This document shows positions 1-9,113 of a stretch of 64,000 bases of DNA, in pieces; within the stretch, counting starts at the first letter, position 1, and every line of letters starts with the position of its first letter. Position numbers and translations under genes: made by a program. The DNA comes from JAXLQL01 sp046331625 (GTDB taxonomy: Bacteria > Acidobacteriota > Terriglobia > Bryobacterales > Bryobacteraceae). A model generated the notes under the pieces. That model saw nothing but the letters and a program-made list of their open reading frames with translations, was not told where the DNA came from and made no database searches. The stretch covers positions 124,001 to 188,000 of the forward strand of contig JAXLQL010000014.1 of assembly GCA_046331625.1 (NCBI GenBank). Reading direction: 5' to 3'.

Positions 1-2
1 TC

Positions 3-1697
3 AACGAGGACCGTCTATCGGACTCGCGCACGGGGACGCTGATCTCGGAAGCCACCGACATCCACTACATCCTGGTGGACAACGAGAAGGAAGCGCTGGC
101 GCTCGAGAACAACCTCATCAAGCAGTACAAGCCGCGCTTCAACATCCTGCTGCGGGATGACAAGACGTATCCGTACATTCAGATCACCACCGAAGCGCAC
201 CCTCGCGTGTATGTCACGCGCAGGCTGCGCAAGGGCGGCACTTACTTCGGACCTTACTTTCCCGGGAATCTGGCGCATCGCGTGGTGGATTTCATTCACC
301 GCAACTTCAAGGTGCCGTCATGCCGCGTGGACCTCGAGCGCTCGCATCCGCAGCCGTGTCTGGAGTATCACATTCACCGGTGTCTGGGGCCGTGCGTCGA
401 AGGGCTCACTACTGACGAGGCGTACGCAGCGGCCGTGCGCGATGTGCGGTTGTTCCTGGACGGAAAGAGTCGCGAGTTGGCCAGGGGACTGCGAGCGCGG
501 ATCGAAGCGGCCGCGGAGAACCTCGAGTTCGAGAGAGCGGCGGCCCTGCGCGATTTGCTGAGTACGGTGGAGGAGTTGGACGAGAAGCAGAAGATGGCGG
601 CTGCTTCCGGGGACAATACCGACATCATCGCCATGCACGCCGAGCCTCCGCTGGTGGCGGTGAACCTGTTCCACCTGCGGAATGGGCGCATCGTCGACCG
701 GCGCGAGTTCTTCTGGGAAGATCTGGTGGAGTTCGAACCGGGCGAGTTCATTTCGGCGCTGCTCAAGCAGGTGTATCTCGACAGCCGGTACGTGCCCGAC
801 CATATCCATGTTCCGTGCGAAATCGAGGACCAGGAGTTACTCGAGGAGTTGCTGAGCGAAAAGCGGACACGCAAGGTCCGGATTCACACTCCGCTGCGGG
901 GCGAGAAGAAGGCGATGCTGTCGCTGGTGGAGACGAATGCGCGGCATAGCTTCGAGCAGCGCTTCCGTGTGATGGCTCCGAGCGTGGATGCGGTTCGCCA
1001 GGCGCTGCAGGAGACGCTGAGTCTGCCCGCGCCGCCGGAGCGAATCGAGTGCTTCGATATTTCGCATATTCAGGGCACGGACAAAGTGGCGAGTATGGTG
1101 GTTTGGGAAAACGGGCGGATGAAGAAATCGGATTATCGTAAGTTCATCATCCGGACGGTGGAGGGCAACGACGACTTCGCGTCAATGCGCGAGGTGGTGG
1201 GCCGGCGCTATGGGCGGTTGAAGGAAGAAGGCGCGAAGATGCCATCGTTGGTGCTGATCGATGGGGGCTTGGGGCAGTTGCACGCGGCGGCGGATGCTTT
1301 GGAGGCGGCGGGGATTCTGAATCAGCCGTTGGCTTCGATCGCCAAGCGCGAGGAGATCATCTACGTGCTGGGGCAGGAGGACGAGCCGATCGCGTTGGAT
1401 CGCTTCTCGCCAGTGCTGCACGTGATCCAGACCGTGCGCGATGAGGCGCACCGGTTCGCGGTGACGTTCCACCGGCAGCGGCGCTCGAATGCTCGGCTGA
1501 AGAGCGAACTGCTCGAGATCGAGGGGATTGGTCCGATGACGATCAAGCGGTTGCTGACGGAGTTCGGGAGCCTGGAAGACGTGCGGAATGCGGCGGAGGA
1601 TGCGCTGGCGAGGTCGGTGGGTCCGGTGCTGGCGCGGAGGATTCGGGGGAAGTATGGTCCGGCGGGGGCGGAGCAAGGGATGACAGAGGCGCTGTGA
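3..1697 (+). CDS. uvrC: UvrABC excinuclease subunit C (5' end outside window)
   Basis: This is the nuclease subunit that makes both incisions during nucleotide-excision repair in the cytoplasm. The reading frame is open from base 3, so the start codon and part of the GIY-YIG nuclease domain lie before the window. The visible protein starts near NEDRLSDSRTGTLISEATDI and contains the conserved ENNLIKQYKPRFNILLRDD segment. A UVR (UvrB-binding) motif follows around bases 490-590. The RNase H-like second nuclease domain has FDISHIQGTDKVASMVVWE. Two C-terminal helix-hairpin-helix motifs include EIEGIGPMTIKRLLTEFGSL. The family is usually about 600 residues, so little is missing. Identification is secure. 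The first in-window ATG at base 75 is not the true start. Confidence 0.96.
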   Translation, partial: NEDRLSDSRTGTLISEATDIHYILVDNEKEALALENNLIKQYKPRFNILLRDDKTYPYIQITTEAHPRVYVTRRLRKGGTYFGPYFPGNLAHRVVDFIHRNFKVPSCRVDLERSHPQPCLEYHIHRCLGPCVEGLTTDEAYAAAVRDVRLFLDGKSRELARGLRARIEAAAENLEFERAAALRDLLSTVEELDEKQKMAAASGDNTDIIAMHAEPPLVAVNLFHLRNGRIVDRREFFWEDLVEFEPGEFISALLKQVYLDSRYVPDHIHVPCEIEDQELLEELLSEKRTRKVRIHTPLRGEKKAMLSLVETNARHSFEQRFRVMAPSVDAVRQALQETLSLPAPPERIECFDISHIQGTDKVASMVVWENGRMKKSDYRKFIIRTVEGNDDFASMREVVGRRYGRLKEEGAKMPSLVLIDGGLGQLHAAADALEAAGILNQPLASIAKREEIIYVLGQEDEPIALDRFSPVLHVIQTVRDEAHRFAVTFHRQRRSNARLKSELLEIEGIGPMTIKRLLTEFGSLEDVRNAAEDALARSVGPVLARRIRGKYGPAGAEQGMTEAL

Positions 1698-1767
1698 AGC
1701 GGCTCTGTTTGACGCAATGAACGGCGCTTCGCGGCGTTGATGAGAGATGGATCTAGTTTGGCCGCTG

Positions 1768-2061
1768 GGCAGGACTGAAAGTCCCGCTGCAGACTGGAAG
1801 CCTGCCCCGCATCGCGGCAGAGCCGCAATCCGAGATCGTCATTGCACAGCCGGCATGTGAACGAAGGGCGCGTTCCATGACCGCATGCGCCCGTATCGGA
1901 CGCGGGACTGAAGTCCCGCGCAGGCTGAAGCCTGCCCCACACTCTGGGTCCAAAATCTTCGCGGCCGGCGAAGAAACTGAAGGATAGTAGTACAAGGGTG
2001 CAAGGTAACGGAACATTTGGAATTGAGGGCGGGGCTTGAAGTCCCGCCCTGGCCAAAGCCC
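1768..2061. repeat. Intergenic block of dispersed double-hairpin repeats
   Basis: The 377-base gap between uvrC and the convergent receptor gene holds no credible gene. It is packed with short inverted repeats. At 1902-1919 there is a perfect hairpin, GCGGGACTGAAGTCCCGC, followed at 1921-1934 by CAGGCTGAAGCCTG. A degenerate copy of the pair is at 1768-1806. A third and longer hairpin is at 2027-2049, with a small one beside it at 2051-2061. The stretch GGCGAAGAAACTGAAGGATAG around 1966-1986 recurs with two or so changes near 40835, so this is a multi-copy family. It looks like a REP/MITE-type non-coding repeat. A transcription-termination role between the convergent genes is possible but not shown. 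Confidence 0.75.
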
Positions 2062-2074
2062 GCTCTACATTGAG

Positions 2075-5000
2075 TTACCAGTTCAAGTGCGTGACCAGCT
2101 TGATGAACCGCGGCAGGTTGCCCTGGGTCGGATTCAACTGTCCGAAGCCCGGGTTCGTCACATCCACTGACTGGATGTTCGCGAGCCACGGGTGGTTCAT
2201 CATGTTCACCATCTCGAAGCGGAACTGGAGCTTCATCTTCTCGGTGATGGGGAAGAACTTCGAGAGCGACGTATCCCAGTTCTCGTAGCCCGGGCGGCGG
2301 ACATCGCCGAAGCGCAAGGGGAACGAGCGGAGCGTGAAGGGCTCCTGCGTCGCCACGGGGCGGCCATCGGCGGTGCGCCACAGCGACGTGTTGAACCAGC
2401 GCGCCACGGTGCGCTGGCCTGGATCGAGCTTCGCGCTTCCAGCAGCGTTCTGCGGTGCGTTTGGATAGTCGACCACCCAGCCGCTCTGGTAGGTAACGTC
2501 GAAGGCGAGTTGCCAGCCGCCGATGACGCCGTTCACGATGCGGTTGGCGGATCCGGCGAAGCGTTGGCCCTTGCCGAACGGCAATTGGTACAAGCCGGCG
2601 ATGACGAACTTCTGCGGCGCGTCGATGTTCTGGTTCGACTCCTTCACGAGCTTCGTGTTCTGCCAGTTGCTCACCGAGAAGTCCTGCGCGTTGAGGATGC
2701 GGGTCTGCTCGAGGTTCTTGCCGATCGAGTAGCTGCTCAGGAAGCTCAGTCCGTGAGAGAGACGCTTGGTGACCTTGACTTGCATGCCGTCGAAGCGATT
2801 GCGTCCGACGGGCGCGTTCAAGAACTGGACGCCCGCGTACTGCGGATAGGCGAACGACAGGATCTGGCGCTGAATCGTGGCTCCGTTGAGTGCGGCGTTG
2901 TTCGGGATCAGCCCGGCCATGGGGTTGGGAACCTGCGCCGTGTAGTAGGCCGTGTCGATGGCGCCGGTGGCGGTGCGGCGGGCGAGATCGCTCGCGGGAA
3001 CGTAGTTGGCGTTGAAGCCCACCGGAAGCGCGCGTGTCAGGTTGCCCGAGTAGCCGATCTCGAAAAGATAGCCGCCGGGCAGTTCGCGCTGCACGTCGAA
3101 CGAATACTGATGCGAATAGGGCAGTTGACGATTGAGGTAGTTTCCAGGGAGGCCTTCACCCAGGAAGCTGAGCGCGCCAAGGCTCGATCCGATGGGGTCC
3201 AGGAGTTTGCCGCCGGGCAATCCGATGAAGGCGTTGCCGGTAGTCAATCCAGGCAGCGGCGTGAGACCGTCGGTGCTCACAACTGCTGACGTGGTGCGGC
3301 TGAAGCCGTTGGTGAAGCCGTTCTCGTCCTGGCCGAGATAGTAGAGTCCGTAACCGCCGCGGAGCACCCACTTGTCGCGCAGCTTGTAGGCGACGCCCAC
3401 GCGCGGCTGCCAGTTGTTCTTATCGTTGGTGAAGGCGGTGCGCATCTGGCCGTCTTTGCCGGCGAACAGCGGCACGCCCTTGAGGCTGAGGCCCTGGACG
3501 CGGCTGGCGATGGGGCTGGTGGCGTTGTAGTCGAGGCCGAGCAGGTTGCGGTCATAGCGCTCGTAGTTGTTGGTTTCGAGGTCCCAACGCAGGCCGATAT
3601 TGAGGGTCAGCTTCTGGTTGATCTTCCAGTCATCGTGGATGAACCCGGCCCAGTAGTAGTGGCGGTAGGCGGGGTCGATGTTCTTCTGCACCTGTGCAGT
3701 CCAAGGAAGGCCGAGCAGCATGGTGGCGAGTCCGTTGCCGGAAACGGCGTCGGCGCGGTTGGCGTTGGCTTGAGTCCAGTTCTTGGTGAAGGAGAATTGG
3801 CCGGAGGGATATCCGCGGCCGGACTCGTTGCGGTTGTAGAGGCGGCCTTCGGCGCCGAACTTGAGGAAGTGCTTGCCGCGAACCATGTTGAGGTTGGGCT
3901 GCAGGCTGTAGGTATCCATGGTGCCGGGTCCGAAGGCGTCGGAGCCGACCGACTGAAAGTCCTGGATGTCGAAGCGCGGGAATTGGAAGCGCGTGAACTG
4001 GCCCACCAGAGCGGGATCGAGGCCGAGCTTCTTCGGATCGAAGCCGGCGCCGAGCGTGCTGCCGCCCGCTTCTTCCCAGCGGCTGAGTCCGGTGCGAAGG
4101 TCGAACGTCATCGTGGGGCTGAGCGTGGAGGTGTAGTTGATGACGAGGTTGCGTCCGTTGCGGAGCAGGGGCGCGTTGCCCGTCGGCTCGCCCGGATTGT
4201 CGAGCCCGAAGACGATGGCGCGATATTCCTGGAACGGATTCTCGCCATAGCGGAAGAAGATCTTGTTGCTGTTGTTGATGGAGACGTCGGTGCGTCCGGC
4301 GAACTGGTCGAAGCTGGCGATCCAGCGCGAAGGATAAGGGAAATTGTTGATGTGGGCCGGTCCGTCACCGAGCGTCCGGGGCAGCGGATAGTAGCCGAGC
4401 ACGGCTTTGGCAACGGGGTCGATCTGGCTGGTGGCGAGACGATTGCCTGGGATCGGGGTCCGGGTTCCGTCGGGGCGGGTGGAGCGCGGATCGTAGATCA
4501 GCACCTGCTGGCCGGCGCCGTTGAAGAGCGTGGAGAAGTCGCCGTTGCGCCATTCGGCCAAGGGGAAGCTGGTGACGCCGGGGTCGGCCGAGCGCTGGCG
4601 CATGCTTTCCCACGAGAGCATCCAGAAGACGCGGTTGCGGCCGTCGAAGAGTTTGGGGATGTAGACGGGTCCTGACATCTGGGCGCCGAACTGGTTGATG
4701 TGGTTCGGGGGGCGCGCGATGCCGGCGCGGTTGAGCTCGGTCTGGTTGCCGTTGAGCTTGTCGTTTTGGAAGTACTCGAAAGCAGTTCCGTGGACCTGGT
4801 TGCCGCCGCCGCGGGTGACGATGGAGACCACGCCGCCGCCGGTGCGGCCATACTGCGCGTCGTAGGTGTTGGTGTGAACCTTGAACTCTTCCACTGAATC
4901 GGTGGTGGGGACGCTGACGACGGTGCGGTTGGCTCGGACATTGCTGATGCCGTCAAGCAGCACTTCGTTTTCGCGTTCGCGGCCGCCGCTGATGGAGATG

Positions 5001-5545
5001 CCGGAGGTGCCGCCGATATCGAAAGAGCGCAGGTAGCGCCAGGATCCGCTCTTGACCACGCCCGCCGCGGCCCAGGCGATCTGGAACGGATTGCGGCCTT
5101 GGGTGGGCATGTTCGAAATGATCTCGTTGGCAAGCACTTGGGAGCGGCTCGCGGTCTCGGTTTGCAACTGCGAAACCGCGTCATTCACGGTGACGCTCTG
5201 GGCCAGTTCGCCGATCTCGAGCGTCACGTCGACGCGAGGGCGGTCCTGCGACTGGAGCACGATGTTCTCGCGGACGAAGCGCTTGAACCCAGAGTTTTCC
5301 ACGGTAAGCCGGTAGGCGCCCGGCGGCAGGAACGGCGTCAGATACGTACCCGTGGTGCTGGATTCAGTGGCCACGGAAACGTTGCTCGCCAAATTCGTGG
5401 CGGTGACTTTCGCGCCGGGTACGGGTGCGCCGGTGGGGTCAGTAACGGACCCGGTGATACTGGCTCGAACCTCTTGAGCGTGCGCGGCGGACGAGGCCAA
5501 CAAGAGACAAATCACAAGAACGTGCTTGGCGGATGTGCGGACCAT
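2075..5545 (-). CDS. Oar-like TonB-dependent outer-membrane receptor
   Basis: The protein has 1156 residues. It has a Sec signal peptide (hydrophobic VLVICLLLASSAAHAQ), then a carboxypeptidase-regulatory/CNA-B-like fold around residues 27-110 (GSVTDPTGAPVPGAKVTATN), then a TonB plug (LLDGISNVRANRTVVSVPTT), then a very large beta-barrel. It ends in an aromatic C-terminus (KLVTHLNW), typical for outer-membrane insertion. This architecture matches the Oar-like receptors that are greatly expanded in Acidobacteriota, probably for importing oligosaccharides or other large substrates; the substrate cannot be read from the sequence. The minus strand carries an AGGGAG ribosome-binding site before the ATG. 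It is transcribed convergently with uvrC. Confidence 0.9.
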   Translation of the reverse strand: MVRTSAKHVLVICLLLASSAAHAQEVRASITGSVTDPTGAPVPGAKVTATNLASNVSVATESSTTGTYLTPFLPPGAYRLTVENSGFKRFVRENIVLQSQDRPRVDVTLEIGELAQSVTVNDAVSQLQTETASRSQVLANEIISNMPTQGRNPFQIAWAAAGVVKSGSWRYLRSFDIGGTSGISISGGRERENEVLLDGISNVRANRTVVSVPTTDSVEEFKVHTNTYDAQYGRTGGGVVSIVTRGGGNQVHGTAFEYFQNDKLNGNQTELNRAGIARPPNHINQFGAQMSGPVYIPKLFDGRNRVFWMLSWESMRQRSADPGVTSFPLAEWRNGDFSTLFNGAGQQVLIYDPRSTRPDGTRTPIPGNRLATSQIDPVAKAVLGYYPLPRTLGDGPAHINNFPYPSRWIASFDQFAGRTDVSINNSNKIFFRYGENPFQEYRAIVFGLDNPGEPTGNAPLLRNGRNLVINYTSTLSPTMTFDLRTGLSRWEEAGGSTLGAGFDPKKLGLDPALVGQFTRFQFPRFDIQDFQSVGSDAFGPGTMDTYSLQPNLNMVRGKHFLKFGAEGRLYNRNESGRGYPSGQFSFTKNWTQANANRADAVSGNGLATMLLGLPWTAQVQKNIDPAYRHYYWAGFIHDDWKINQKLTLNIGLRWDLETNNYERYDRNLLGLDYNATSPIASRVQGLSLKGVPLFAGKDGQMRTAFTNDKNNWQPRVGVAYKLRDKWVLRGGYGLYYLGQDENGFTNGFSRTTSAVVSTDGLTPLPGLTTGNAFIGLPGGKLLDPIGSSLGALSFLGEGLPGNYLNRQLPYSHQYSFDVQRELPGGYLFEIGYSGNLTRALPVGFNANYVPASDLARRTATGAIDTAYYTAQVPNPMAGLIPNNAALNGATIQRQILSFAYPQYAGVQFLNAPVGRNRFDGMQVKVTKRLSHGLSFLSSYSIGKNLEQTRILNAQDFSVSNWQNTKLVKESNQNIDAPQKFVIAGLYQLPFGKGQRFAGSANRIVNGVIGGWQLAFDVTYQSGWVVDYPNAPQNAAGSAKLDPGQRTVARWFNTSLWRTADGRPVATQEPFTLRSFPLRFGDVRRPGYENWDTSLSKFFPITEKMKLQFRFEMVNMMNHPWLANIQSVDVTNPGFGQLNPTQGNLPRFIKLVTHLNW

Positions 5546-5614
5546 TGAGACGACTCCCTGATGAGATATTCGCTATGGTCCAGTATATTCGAGTTCGCCC
5601 AGGGTTGGGGAGAC

Positions 5615-5651
5615 GAAAAGAGCCCCTCGGGGTACGGAATCCCGAGGGGCT
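5615..5651 (-). terminator. Rho-independent terminator of first PEP-CTERM gene
   Basis: Just past the stop of the 5689-6246 gene, an 11-bp perfect stem pairs 5621-5631 with 5641-5651 around a nine-base loop. On the minus strand it is followed by CTTTTC. The U-tract is short, so termination may be leaky. The stem core GCCCCTCG/CGAGGGGC also forms the terminator of the neighbouring paralogue. Confidence 0.75.
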
Positions 5652-5688
5652 TGGACCCGACCGTGCGGAAAGACGGGTTCGAAAAGCG

Positions 5689-6246
5689 TCAATGGACGGA
5701 GAGAGAGCCGGGCCGCATCCAAGCGCTGAGGCGCTTTCTCGAGAACAAGACCAGGCCTCCGGCGCCGAGCATCGCCAGCGAACCTGGTTCGGGTGTCGAT
5801 GAGACCCTGTCGATCCGGATGGCGGACAGCGACCCGCCATCGACCAGGAACCGCGTCGGGGTGCAGTTGAAGCACTCGCCGCTGAAGTTCGTGTTGTCGA
5901 TGAAGCTGATGAGCGGAATCGTCCCGCCGGCATCGGGTAACGGCGCTGTCATTTGGAGAATCAGGCGCCTTGTCGAGGCGGGATCGAAGAACACCGCGAA
6001 TTGCGATCCGTTGAAGGGAAGGACAGACGCGTTGGTGGCATATGTGATGTTCGGGAACGTGGCCGTGTTTCCACCTGTGGCCTGGATGTTCCAAGACGAG
6101 ATGTTGGTGGTGATTGCATCGTAGACGAAAGACCCTGACAGGGTGCCTCCGTCGTCGAAAGCGCCGGTCACGTGCCAGGTGAGCGGAGAGGCGGCTAGCG
6201 AGCCGCCGAGAAAAACAGCCGCTAAAAGCGGAACGATAGGTTTCAT
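5689..6246 (-). CDS. PEP-CTERM sorting-domain protein (copy 1)
   Basis: This is a 185-residue exported protein. It has an N-terminal signal peptide (LLAAVFLGGSLAAS), a beta-rich body and a C-terminal sorting tag made of TPEPGSLAMLGAGG, a hydrophobic stretch and an Arg/Lys cluster (SRKR). By family knowledge, such proteins are recognised by an exosortase and often linked to exopolysaccharide or the cell surface; no exosortase gene is in the window. The body contains GECFNCTP, a pair of cysteines three apart that is also present in copy 2. It is a tandem paralogue of the gene at 6513-7073, sharing TWHVTGAFDDGGTLSGSFV-type and FFDPASTRRL-type segments. Twelve or so residues follow the basic cluster, slightly more than usual. 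A GGAGGAG ribosome-binding site precedes the ATG. Confidence 0.82.
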   Translation of the reverse strand: MKPIVPLLAAVFLGGSLAASPLTWHVTGAFDDGGTLSGSFVYDAITTNISSWNIQATGGNTATFPNITYATNASVLPFNGSQFAVFFDPASTRRLILQMTAPLPDAGGTIPLISFIDNTNFSGECFNCTPTRFLVDGGSLSAIRIDRVSSTPEPGSLAMLGAGGLVLFSRKRLSAWMRPGSLSVH

Positions 6247-6373
6247 TTGATGGTTGGACTCCTCCAGTCGGATGCCGCACCCGAGCGGCCTCCGAGGGGC
6301 CGCCGAGTGCGAATCTCTGCATTCGAGGATGCGGCAGTGCGAACAAGGATTCCAAGCATCAAGGGGCCGAGAA

Positions 6374-6413
6374 GGGGCACGTAACCCCAGGCTGAGTTGG
6401 GGTACGTAACACC
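6374..6413. promoter_or_regulatory. Two copies of a 15-bp near-palindrome upstream of PEP-CTERM copy 1
   Basis: GGGGCACGTAACCCC lies at 6374-6388 and GGGGTACGTAACACC at 6399-6413, about 130 bp upstream of the first PEP-CTERM start. The same motif, GGGGTACGTAACCCC, sits at 7197-7211, about 125 bp upstream of the second PEP-CTERM start. A matching position and a palindromic shape suggest an operator or activator site, but no regulator is identified. Confidence 0.45.
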
Positions 6414-6448
6414 GCGCAAATCATTGATTCTGCTATGGCAGTCTCTTG

Positions 6449-6486
6449 AAAAAAGCCCCTCGAAGTGCCGAATTTCTCCGAGGGGC
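6449..6486 (-). terminator. Rho-independent terminator of second PEP-CTERM gene
   Basis: GCCCCTCG at 6455-6462 pairs with CGAGGGGC at 6479-6486. On the minus strand the hairpin is followed by six consecutive T residues (6454-6449). It lies just after the stop of the 6513-7073 gene and is a good intrinsic terminator. Confidence 0.82.
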
Positions 6487-6512
6487 GACCCAACGGACCG
6501 GTGTAACCTGGC

Positions 6513-7073
6513 TCAGAGGCCGATCCAGCGAATCTTTTGCCAGCGCCGGACAGCGAGGGCGGCCCCGCCGGCCATGAACAAGCCCACCGAGGCAGGCTCT
6601 GGCGTGGACGGTCCGGAGTCGACGCTGACGGGTGTGCCAGCCAAGCTTCCGCCCTCGACGAAGACGCGGGAGGGACTGCAGTTGTAGCATTCGCCGGAGA
6701 ACTCCGAATTGTTCTTGAACCCGACCAAGCTAACCACACCGCCGGCATTTGTGAGGTCGGCGGTTGTGAGCAGGGTCAACCTGCGAGTGGAGTTCGGGTC
6801 GAAGAAGACGAGTCCGATCTCTGGAGCCAGGAAGTTGTTGTAGTACACGGGGACGGGCCCAGTCACGTAATCGATTGCCGGGAACGTGGCGGTGTCGCCG
6901 CCCGCTACGTGAATGTTCCAGGACGGTACAGTCGTGGTGGCCGCGTCGAATACGAACGAGCCTGACACCGTACCTCCGTCGGTGAAAGTTCCGCTGACGG
7001 TCCAAATGACAGGGGACGCGCCAAGGTTACCCGCAAACAGGGCTACCGCACAGACGATCAAGTTTCGTATCAT
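6513..7073 (-). CDS. PEP-CTERM sorting-domain protein (copy 2)
   Basis: This is a 186-residue exported protein closely related to the 5689-6246 product. It has a signal peptide (VCAVALFAGNLGAS), then TVSGTFTDGGTVSGSFVFD, FFDPNSTRRLTLL and GECYNCSPSRVFVEGGSL. The C-terminal tag is STPEPASVGLFMAGG followed by a short hydrophobic run and RRWQK. The two cysteines (CYNC) are conserved with copy 1. The presence of its own terminator, and of a matching upstream palindrome, suggests that a whole transcription unit was duplicated in tandem. Function beyond surface export is unknown. Confidence 0.82.
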   Translation of the reverse strand: MIRNLIVCAVALFAGNLGASPVIWTVSGTFTDGGTVSGSFVFDAATTTVPSWNIHVAGGDTATFPAIDYVTGPVPVYYNNFLAPEIGLVFFDPNSTRRLTLLTTADLTNAGGVVSLVGFKNNSEFSGECYNCSPSRVFVEGGSLAGTPVSVDSGPSTPEPASVGLFMAGGAALAVRRWQKIRWIGL

Positions 7074-7196
7074 TTGATTGATTCACTCTCCTCCAGACTG
7101 GAAGTGGATCCGGCTGACAATGGTTGACGAGCCGGCCCCCTGGAGTCGAGCATGAGGGAATCGGGTGCCCGGATCGAAGCACCTGCGGGCCGATCA

Positions 7197-7211
7197 GGGG
7201 TACGTAACCCC
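7197..7211. promoter_or_regulatory. Near-palindrome GGGGTACGTAACCCC in divergent promoter region
   Basis: This is the third copy of the 15-bp motif. It is 124 bp upstream of PEP-CTERM copy 2 (minus strand) and 35 bp upstream of the TTG start of the divergent TPR gene, so it could regulate either or both. It fits a DNA-binding dimer site. No transcription factor can be assigned. Confidence 0.45.
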
Positions 7212-7246
7212 ACGCAACATGGTCATAGAGAGGAGGTTGCCCAGAG

Positions 7247-9106
7247 TTGGCGGAAACTGTCCGAGTGGAGCCGCAGGCCGGAGAAATCCGCGCCGAGCTC
7301 GAACGGATTGTGCAATCGGAGCAATTTTCCTCGGCCCGGCGGCTGCGCAGCTTCCTCGAGTTCGTTGTGAACTCGGCTCTCGAGGGTACGGAAGCAAAAG
7401 AAGCAGTGATTGGCGTTGAAGTCTACGGGCGCGACGCCACCTACAACCCGAAGACCGACAGCATCGTCCGCGCTGAAGCCAGTCGACTGAGAGCCAAGCT
7501 GCGAGAGTACTACGATGGGCCTGGACAGGCTGATCCGGTGGTGATCGAGCTGCCGAAGGGTAGTTACGTTCCTGCGTTTCATCCGCGGCAGCAGGCGGCT
7601 GCACCGGAACCCTCGGCTCCCGTGGAAGTAAGGAAGCGGAACAGGCTCCCGGCGATTGCGGCGGCGCTGTTACTGGCGGCGGGGGTTGGCTGGTGGGCTT
7701 GGCCGAGGATATTTCCGCAGGCAGCGATCGCGGTGATGCCGCTGCGGGTGCTCGGCAAAGACCCCATCGTAAACCCTTTGGTGGAGACGCTGACATCGCA
7801 CCTCACTCAGACGCTGCTGGCAACGAGGTCATGGCGCGTGGCCGGCCTCGCGCCGCAATTGGATTTGGCCGGCAGCGACCAGGTACTTGCGCCCCTGCGG
7901 CGTGACCTGAAGGCCGACGTGGTGCTCACGGGCAGCATCCGGGCGCTCGAAAAACAGAATGCTCGCCTGACGCTAGAACTGATCAATGTGGCTGACGGAT
8001 ACCTCATCTGGCGCGAGAGCAGCGACTGGACGCTGACGCACTTGACCGAGTCGCAGAAAGTGGTGGCGCGTGCGGCGGTGGACGCATTCACGCAAAAGTA
8101 CACGGGGCGTCCGGCGCCATCATCCAACCGGGCCTATGCCGAGGCCCGAGCCGCATGGAGCACCTACTCCACGCCTGGCCTCGAGCAAAGCATAGTCCAT
8201 TTTCAGAAGGCCATCGAGGCCGATCCGAACTTCGCGGCGGCGTGGGCGGGCATGGCCGACGCCTACGTTCGCTTGGCCGACGACGTGGCCGACCTCGATA
8301 CGCACGACAAGGTGGAAGCGGCGCGCAAGGCTGCAACGCGGGCGATCGAACTCGACCCCGGCAATGCCGAGGCCCATTCGGCGCTGGGGAGAATTTACTT
8401 TTCGAAGGACTTCGACTTCGCGGCCGCCAGGGAGCATCTGAGCCGCGCTGTGGCGTCGGATCCGACACGAGTCTGGCCGAACGTGACTTACTCGCAGTTA
8501 CTCACCGTGAACGGCGACTTCGATCAGGCGCTCGAGGTGATTCGCGACGCCCGCTCGCGGCTGCCCGCGCTGCCGCAACTGATGGCGCAAGAGGGCAGTG
8601 TCTTCTTTCTGGCGCACAAGTTCGAAAAGATGGAAGCCCTGGGCCGCGAAGTGGTGGCCGCCGAACCCGAAAGCACCATTGGCCACTGGCTTGTGGGGTT
8701 GAGCCTCGAGCTCCGCGGCAAGGTGAAAGAAGCCATCGCGGAGTATCAAGCGGGTCTCCGGCTCACGGTGCGGGAAAATCATCGAATTCTGTGCGCGTTG
8801 TCCCATGCCTACGGCTTGGCCGGTGAACGCGCCAAGGCCCTCGAGACAAGGAGCAAGTTCTTGCCCAATCCCGATGCCAAGCCGAGCCGCTACACGCTAG
8901 CCTACTGCGCGGCGCTGACCGAAGTGGGCCTCGGCCAGAAAGATGAAGCCTTCCGTTGGCTCCAGGTGGGGTTTCAGGTCCGTGACAATTCGATGCCATT
9001 CTTTGCCTCAGACGCACGGTTCGACCCGCTGAAATCCGATCCGCGCTACCGCGAGTTGGTGACGGCGGTGTTGCGGCCCAAGCCCGGCACGTACCAGCTA
9101 CACTGA
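7247..9106 (+). CDS. Membrane-anchored TolB-like/TPR protein with N-terminal regulatory domain
   Basis: The protein has 619 residues. Residues 1-110 form a domain common in Solibacter-type proteins (LERIVQSEQFSSARRLRSFL, SIVRAEASRLRAKLREYY, then IELPKGSYVP), usually described as winged-helix/adenylate-cyclase-associated. A single membrane segment follows (AIAAALLLAAGVGWWAW). A TolB-N-like region (IAVMPLRVLGKDP) and several TPR repeats (NFAAAWAGMADAYVRLADD, NAEAHSALGRIYFSKDFDFA) complete it. The start is TTG at 7247, supported by a strong AGGAGG at 7231-7236 with ten-base spacing. The likely role is signal sensing or scaffolding at the membrane; no catalytic motif is visible. It is divergent from the PEP-CTERM genes. 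Confidence 0.75.
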   Translation: MAETVRVEPQAGEIRAELERIVQSEQFSSARRLRSFLEFVVNSALEGTEAKEAVIGVEVYGRDATYNPKTDSIVRAEASRLRAKLREYYDGPGQADPVVIELPKGSYVPAFHPRQQAAAPEPSAPVEVRKRNRLPAIAAALLLAAGVGWWAWPRIFPQAAIAVMPLRVLGKDPIVNPLVETLTSHLTQTLLATRSWRVAGLAPQLDLAGSDQVLAPLRRDLKADVVLTGSIRALEKQNARLTLELINVADGYLIWRESSDWTLTHLTESQKVVARAAVDAFTQKYTGRPAPSSNRAYAEARAAWSTYSTPGLEQSIVHFQKAIEADPNFAAAWAGMADAYVRLADDVADLDTHDKVEAARKAATRAIELDPGNAEAHSALGRIYFSKDFDFAAAREHLSRAVASDPTRVWPNVTYSQLLTVNGDFDQALEVIRDARSRLPALPQLMAQEGSVFFLAHKFEKMEALGREVVAAEPESTIGHWLVGLSLELRGKVKEAIAEYQAGLRLTVRENHRILCALSHAYGLAGERAKALETRSKFLPNPDAKPSRYTLAYCAALTEVGLGQKDEAFRWLQVGFQVRDNSMPFFASDARFDPLKSDPRYRELVTAVLRPKPGTYQLH

Positions 9107-9113
9107 TAGAGCT

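Noticed and set aside
1698..2074. CRISPR array in the repeat-rich gap
   Set aside because: Repeats are palindromic, unequal and irregularly spaced, with no constant-length unique spacers and no cas genes.
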